Part shown: piece after piece, positions 13,369 to 16,139 of the stretch
How positions within the stretch are numbered: position 1 is the stretch's first letter
Layout: the number at the start of each line of letters is the position of its first letter
Origin: JBBCJM01 sp037190175
GTDB lineage: Bacteria > Pseudomonadota > Alphaproteobacteria > Rhodobacterales > Rhodobacteraceae
NCBI GenBank assembly: GCA_037190175.1
Contig: JBBCJM010000129.1
Location: forward strand, 1 to 16,139
Reading direction: 5' to 3'
Length of the DNA stretch: 16,139 nucleotides
The notes under the pieces: generated by a model
Seen by the model: only the letters and a program-made list of their open reading frames with translations
What the model was told of the DNA's origin: nothing
Database searches by the model: none
Position numbers and translations under genes: made by a program

Positions 13369-13893
13369 ATGCAGCAGAACGACAGCATCGCCACCATCGC
13401 CGAGCACGAGCGGCGGCTGGCCGCGGCGCTCGACCGGATCGGCAAGGGCGTGGACCGGCTGGCGCAGGCCGCGGCCCGCCCGGCCCCCCGCGCCACGCAG
13501 CCCGCCACTGCCGAGGTCGCGCAGCTGCGCGAGGCGCTGGAGGCCGAAAAGGCCACCAACGCCCAGCTGACCGAGCGGCTGAAGGCCCTGCGCGAGCGCG
13601 ACGGCTCGGCCCGCCGCGACACCGAGGCGCGGATCGAGGCGATGACCCGGCAGCTGGACGTGCAGGGGCTGGAGCTCGGCCGGATGAAGAAGACCACGAT
13701 CCAGCTGCGCGACACCCTCCGCGCGATGACCGACGCCGCGGTGGCGGCCACGCCCGAGCCGCATCTGATCAACAAGGCGATGCTGACGGAGCTCGAGGCG
13801 CTGCGCGCCATCCGCCAGACCGAGATCGCCGAGATGGACGAGATCCTGGCGGCCCTCGCGCCGCTGGCAGAGGAGGCCGCACCCGATGCCTGA
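13369..13893 (+). CDS. Coiled-coil protein encoded upstream of zapA (ZauP-like)
   Basis: Cytoplasmic 174-residue protein, mostly helical, with heptad-like runs such as RLAAALDRIGKGVDRLAQAA (16-35), VAQLREALEAEKATNAQLTERLKAL (50-74) and ELGRMKKTTIQLRDTLRAM, separated by an Ala/Pro-rich break near residue 40. In Caulobacter the coiled-coil protein ZauP, encoded immediately upstream of zapA, acts with ZapA to focus the Z-ring. Position and coiled-coil nature suggest the same role here, but I cannot show homology by eye. ATG 13369 has GGAGG 5 bases upstream. Its last 8 bases overlap zapA, implying coupled translation and matched amounts of the two proteins. A promoter must lie within the 169 bases shared with divergent tkt; I see no clear one on this strand. 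Confidence 0.8.
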   Translation: MQQNDSIATIAEHERRLAAALDRIGKGVDRLAQAAARPAPRATQPATAEVAQLREALEAEKATNAQLTERLKALRERDGSARRDTEARIEAMTRQLDVQGLELGRMKKTTIQLRDTLRAMTDAAVAATPEPHLINKAMLTELEALRAIRQTEIAEMDEILAALAPLAEEAAPDA

Positions 13894-14260
13894 GCTGGAG
13901 ATCAGTGTCGGCGGGCGCGAGTTCCGCGTCGCCTGCCAGGAGGGCGAGGAGCATTTCCTGCGCTCGGCCGCGCAGATGCTGGACGCGGAGGCCCAGCCGC
14001 TCATCAGCCAGATGGGGCGGATCCCCGAGGGCCGGATGCTGCTGATGGCCGGGCTGATGCTGGCCGACCGCACCGCGGCGGTGGAGGACGACCTGCGCCG
14101 GCTGAAGGCGCGGCTGGCCGAGCTGGAGGGCCGCCCTGCCCCCGCGCCCGAACGGGTGGAGGTGCCGGTGGTGCCGCGCGAGGTGGCCGAGACGCTGGCC
14201 GAGCTGGCCGCCCGGGCCGAGGCGCTGGCCGCCCAGATCGAAGAACGCAAGGCGGGCTGA
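13886..14260 (+). CDS. zapA: Cell division protein ZapA
   Basis: Small cytoplasmic FtsZ-binding protein that cross-links protofilaments and stabilises the Z-ring. The 124-residue product has the typical N-terminal beta-strand start PELEISVGGREFRVACQEG (2-20), then EEHFLRSAAQMLDAEAQ (21-37) and a helix with LLMAGLMLADRTAA (52-65). A long C-terminal coiled coil, used for dimer and tetramer assembly, is interrupted by a Pro/Val-rich stretch (about 84-97). ATG 13886 is preceded by GAGGAGG 9 bases upstream, inside the zauP-like gene, and the stop overlaps the start of the next gene (TGATG). Its partner FtsZ is encoded at the left end of the window. Identification is by pattern and context. Confidence 0.92.
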   Translation: MPELEISVGGREFRVACQEGEEHFLRSAAQMLDAEAQPLISQMGRIPEGRMLLMAGLMLADRTAAVEDDLRRLKARLAELEGRPAPAPERVEVPVVPREVAETLAELAARAEALAAQIEERKAG

Positions 14261-14583
14261 TGCGGGCGGCGTGGCTCCTGCTACTGGCCAGCCCCGCCGC
14301 GGCGCAGGATCTGGCGACCGCCCGCTATCTCTGCGAGCGCGGGGTCGAAGTGCCGGCGGCCTATGTGAACGGGCCCGAGACCTCGGTCGCGGTGATCACG
14401 GTCGAGGGGCGGCAGATCGCGCTGGTGCAGGAGACCGCGGCCTCGGGCGCCCGCTACGGCTGGCCCTCGGACGGGTCCAGCTATGTCTGGTGGACCAAGG
14501 GCGAGGAGGCCACGCTCTACTGGAAGGACGGCGCGGCGGGGACCGAGATCCCCTTGCTGGTGGAGTGCCGGCGGCAGGAGTAG
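14260..14583 (+). CDS. MliC-family C-type lysozyme inhibitor, probably periplasmic
   Basis: Secreted protein of 107 residues. A short signal peptide (MRAAWLLLLASPAAA, cleavage likely after A15) is followed by a MliC/PliC-like domain. That domain has RYLCERGVEVPAAYV (22-36), SGARYGWPSDGSSYVWWTKGEEATLYW (62-88) and a final LLVECR. C25 and C103 are positioned for the family disulfide. SGARY matches the conserved loop that enters the lysozyme active site. There is no lipobox cysteine after the signal, so unlike E. coli MliC it is probably soluble in the periplasm. The start overlaps the zapA stop (TGATG), so it is translated from the zapA operon, an odd pairing of division and lysozyme defence. 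The stop codon abuts the triple-hairpin cluster. Confidence 0.85.
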   Translation: MRAAWLLLLASPAAAQDLATARYLCERGVEVPAAYVNGPETSVAVITVEGRQIALVQETAASGARYGWPSDGSSYVWWTKGEEATLYWKDGAAGTEIPLLVECRRQE

Positions 14584-14658
14584 GAGCCGATTTCTTCAAA
14601 GAAATCGGACAAATTCCTTTGAAGGAATTTGCGCGGTTCGTTTGAACGAACCGGCTCC
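14583..14658. repeat. Cluster of three palindromic hairpins closed by an outer inverted repeat
   Basis: Three palindromes stand almost end to end. They are 14587-14608 (22 bases, arms CCGATTTCTT/AAGAAATCGG around CA), 14610-14631 (22 bases, CAAATTCCTT/AAGGAATTTG around TG) and 14634-14653 (20 bases, CGGTTCGTT/AACGAACCG around TG). Spacers are one and two bases. GGAGCCG (14583-14589) and CGGCTCC (14652-14658) can close the group into a cloverleaf-like four-way structure. The modules share a pattern (N-TT-YS-TT-YR-AA-SR-AA-N), and their differences are matched on both arms. AT-rich palindromes are striking in this GC-rich DNA. It lies between convergent genes and could be a bidirectional terminator, a dispersed intergenic repeat or a protein-binding site. 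Confidence 0.9.
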
Positions 14659-14669
14659 CGGCCGAACCC

Positions 14670-15755
14670 TCACAGCGTGAACTGCTTGGCCAGTTTCAGC
14701 CCCTGCCCCTGGTAGTTCGAGGCGATCCCGGCGCCGTAGAGCCGCTCGGGCATCTCGGCCATCCGCTCGAACACCAGCCGGCCCACCACCTGCCCGTGTT
14801 CCAGCACGAAGGGCGCCTCGTGGCAGCGCACCTCCAGCACCCCGCGCGACCCCGCGCCCCCCGCCGGCGCCCAGCCGAAGCCGGGGTCGAAGAAGCCCGC
14901 GTAATGCACCCGGAACTCGCCCGCCATGGCCAGATAGGGCGCCATCTCGGCGGCGTGGTCGGGGGGGATCGTCACCGCCTCGCGCGAGACCAGGATGTAG
15001 AAGGCCCCGGGGTCCAGGATCACGCCGCCGTCGCGGGCCTCCACCGGCTCCCAGAAGTCCCGGGCCGGGTAATGCGCGATGCGGTCGAGGTCGATCACCC
15101 CGGTGTGCGGCTTGGCGCGCCAGCCGGCCAGCGGCTCGCCCCGGGGCCGCAGGTCGACCGAGAAGCCGAGCCCGTCGTCGATCACCGCCGGCCCGTCCAC
15201 CAGCGGTGCCCTCTCGTGGAGCTTTCGCAACTCGACATCGTCCAGCCGCGCCGCCCCCCGCCGCAGCCGCAGCTGGTTGAGCCGCATTCCGCTGCGGGCG
15301 AGGACCGAGAAGGAGCGCGGGCAGACCTCGGCCCAGAGCGGGCCCTGGTAGCCCTCGGGGATCCGGTCGAACTCGGTCCCGCCGTCCACCACCGCGCGGG
15401 TCAGCAGATCCAGCCGGCCGGTGGAGGACTTGGCATTGGCCACCCCGGACAGCCCCGCGGGCAGGCTGAGACGCTCCATCAGCGGGATGACGTAGACGCA
15501 GCCCTTTTCCAGCACCGCGCCCTGGGTCAGGTCCACCCGGTGCATCTCGAAATCCGCCAGCCGTTCGGCCACCGTCCGCCCCTGCCCGGCCAGGAACGAG
15601 GCGCGCACCCGATGCGCCACCGGCCCCAGCCGCAGATCGAGGCTCGCGGGCTGCACCTGCGCCCCGGCCACCGGCTCTCCGCCGATGGCGCCGGCGGCGA
15701 TCAGCGCGCGCAGCGCACGGTCGGGCAGCACGCCGGGGCGGAGGGGATCGGTCAT
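14670..15755 (-). CDS. dcd: 2'-deoxycytidine 5'-triphosphate deaminase, tandem-domain alphaproteobacterial form
   Basis: Predicted to deaminate dCTP to dUTP, feeding dTMP synthesis. The 361-residue product is about twice the length of E. coli Dcd and matches the long form found in alphaproteobacteria. It has two dUTPase-like halves. The first holds QPASLDLRLG (35-44), NAKSSTGRLDLLTR (107-120) and PEGYQGPLWAEV (133-144). The second holds GVILDPGAFYILVS (244-257), FRVHYAGFFDPGFGW (281-295) and CHEAPFVLEHGQVVGRLVFERM (311-332). ATG 15755 is the only sensible start, as the next Met is residue 71; its ribosome-binding site (CAGG) is modest. A strong terminator ends 12 bases upstream, after tRNA-Pro, leaving no room for a promoter between them. 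The 3' end faces mliC across the triple-hairpin cluster. Confidence 0.93.
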   Translation of the reverse strand: MTDPLRPGVLPDRALRALIAAGAIGGEPVAGAQVQPASLDLRLGPVAHRVRASFLAGQGRTVAERLADFEMHRVDLTQGAVLEKGCVYVIPLMERLSLPAGLSGVANAKSSTGRLDLLTRAVVDGGTEFDRIPEGYQGPLWAEVCPRSFSVLARSGMRLNQLRLRRGAARLDDVELRKLHERAPLVDGPAVIDDGLGFSVDLRPRGEPLAGWRAKPHTGVIDLDRIAHYPARDFWEPVEARDGGVILDPGAFYILVSREAVTIPPDHAAEMAPYLAMAGEFRVHYAGFFDPGFGWAPAGGAGSRGVLEVRCHEAPFVLEHGQVVGRLVFERMAEMPERLYGAGIASNYQGQGLKLAKQFTL

Positions 15756-15767
15756 CGGCCTGCCCGT

Positions 15768-15808
15768 GAAAACGCCCGCGCGTCGGGGGCGACGGCGGGC
15801 GGGTTTTC
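15768..15808 (-). terminator. Strong hairpin terminator between tRNA-Pro and dcd
   Basis: The arms GAAAAC, GCCCGC, CGTCG pair with CGACG, GCGGGC, GTTTTC around a CCCC loop. This gives 17 base pairs with a two-base bulge on one side and a one-base bulge on the other. On the minus strand the 3' arm ends in TTTTC (15772-15768). It begins 4 bases after the encoded CCA of tRNA-Pro and ends 12 bases before the dcd start codon. The A-run and T-run make it symmetrical, so it may work in both directions. Confidence 0.75.
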
Positions 15809-15812
15809 CTGA

Positions 15813-15890
15813 TGGTCGGGCCGGCGAGATTCGAACTCGCGACCTTCCGCCCCCCAGACGGACGCGCTAACCAGACTGCGCCACGGCCCG
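15813..15890 (-). tRNA. tRNA-Pro (anticodon GGG)
   Basis: A full cloverleaf can be folded on the minus strand. The acceptor stem CGGGCCG/CGGCCCG starts with the C1-G72 pair typical of bacterial tRNA-Pro. The D stem is GCGC/GCGC and the anticodon stem TCCGT/GCGGA encloses the loop CTGGGGG, with GGG at positions 34-36. The T stem GCGAG/CTCGC encloses TTCGAAT. The discriminator A is followed by an encoded CCA (15815-15813). It reads CCC and CCU proline codons. A 5' promoter is visible at 15901-15928 and a terminator hairpin lies directly downstream. Confidence 0.96.
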
Positions 15891-15900
15891 ACGGCGGCGA

Positions 15901-15928
15901 TACATAACGGGTTTGCGGGCGGTGGCAA
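15901..15928 (-). promoter_or_regulatory. Candidate promoter for tRNA-Pro
   Basis: On the minus strand TTGCCA (15928-15923, five of six matches to TTGACA) is followed after 16 bases by TATGTA (15906-15901). Transcription would start a few bases before the mature tRNA 5' end at 15890. If the downstream terminator leaks, this promoter would also serve dcd. Confidence 0.5.
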
Positions 15929-15969
15929 GCGGGAAAGCGACAGCGCGTCCGGCCGGCACGCCACGAGGG

Positions 15970-16139
15970 TCAGCGCCGCGCGCCGCGGGCCTGTTCGGCC
16001 AGCCGGGCGCGGAAGCCGGCGAGCCTCTGCACCAGCGGGATCAGCGCCCGGCGCCGGGCCTCCAGCGCCGCGGGCGAGAGCGTGCGCAGCCGGGCGGCCA
16101 GCGGGGCCTGCTCGGGCGGCTCGGCGGGCGGCTCCGGCA
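15970..16139 (-). CDS. C-terminal end of an unidentified minus-strand protein
   Basis: From the window edge to the TGA at 15972-15970 the minus strand is open for 55 codons. It encodes a Pro/Glu-rich stretch (PEPPAEPPEQAP) and then a basic helical tail (ARLRTLSPAALEARRRAL, LVQRLAGFRARLAEQ, ending ARGARR). Codons end strongly in G or C as in neighbouring genes. The start and most of the gene lie outside the window, and I do not recognise the family. A short open frame in GC-rich DNA can arise by chance, so this is tentative. About 40 bases separate its stop from the tRNA-Pro promoter. Confidence 0.5.
   Translation of the reverse strand, partial: PEPPAEPPEQAPLAARLRTLSPAALEARRRALIPLVQRLAGFRARLAEQARGARR

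Noticed and set aside
13200..14250. Minus-strand open frames opposite the zauP-like and zapA genes
   Set aside because: They are shadows caused by high GC. Two of them run into tkt, but tkt has a clear start with a ribosome-binding site at 13199.
14583..14658. Triple-hairpin cluster as a tRNA or tRNA-like gene
   Set aside because: It is 76 bases with three arms and a 7-bp closing stem. However, the arms compete with the closing stem, the loops are too small, and there is no anticodon loop, T-loop or CCA.
14583..14669. 6S RNA downstream of zapA
   Set aside because: 6S RNA often lies next to zapA, but the gene here is followed directly by mliC. The next free space is only 86 bases, too short, and it is filled by three palindromes.
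15752..15964. Small open frame of 70 residues on the minus strand across the tRNA
   Set aside because: It is the tRNA-Pro gene read as protein, recognisable by the EFESRRPD-type string from the T-arm.

Overview
The window is very GC-rich chromosomal DNA, by eye around 70% GC. Gene content and protein sequences point to an alphaproteobacterium of the Rhodobacterales (Rhodobacter/Paracoccus-like). Markers are the ddl-ftsQ-ftsA-ftsZ order, the 444-residue FtsA, the tandem-domain dCTP deaminase, and a zapA gene preceded by a coiled-coil gene resembling Caulobacter zauP. Species cannot be fixed from this sequence. I see no mobile element, CRISPR array, phage gene or defence island. This is mostly core genome, and the least explained material lies in the intergenic DNA.

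Region 1 (1-5812, minus strand) is the distal part of a division and cell wall (dcw) cluster: murB, ddl, ftsQ, ftsA, ftsZ, read right to left; ftsZ runs off the left edge. MurB makes UDP-MurNAc and Ddl makes D-Ala-D-Ala for the peptidoglycan precursor. FtsQ, FtsA and FtsZ build the divisome. The murB reading frame extends upstream without a stop into about 138 residues of predicted membrane protein. Between ftsA and ftsZ there is a strong terminator-like hairpin, then at once a candidate promoter with a palindrome at its -10, then a direct repeat in the ftsZ leader.

Region 2 (5886-8984, minus strand) holds an RraB-like gene, an 8-oxoguanine deaminase gene just upstream of it in a two-gene operon, gapA (glyceraldehyde-3-phosphate dehydrogenase), and a 47-residue single-span membrane peptide. 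The murC and murG genes that usually precede murB are absent here, so the dcw cluster is broken at this point.

Region 3 (9102-11181, plus strand) holds a DUF808/YedI-type membrane protein, an unrecognised three-span membrane protein with less GC-biased codons, and a glutathione S-transferase family protein. These three genes separate gapA from tkt (transketolase, 11184-13199, minus strand). The two carbon-metabolism genes share a 9-base motif in their candidate -35 regions.

Region 4 (13369-14583, plus strand) is a tightly overlapping set: a ZauP-like coiled-coil protein, ZapA (Z-ring bundling) and a secreted MliC-type lysozyme inhibitor. It converges on a dCTP deaminase gene (dcd, minus strand). 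Between them lies a 76-base cluster of three palindromic hairpins closed by an outer inverted repeat. Upstream of dcd lie a 17-bp-stem terminator and a tRNA-Pro(GGG) gene with encoded CCA, and the terminator ends only 12 bases before the dcd start codon. The right edge carries the C-terminus of an unidentified minus-strand protein.
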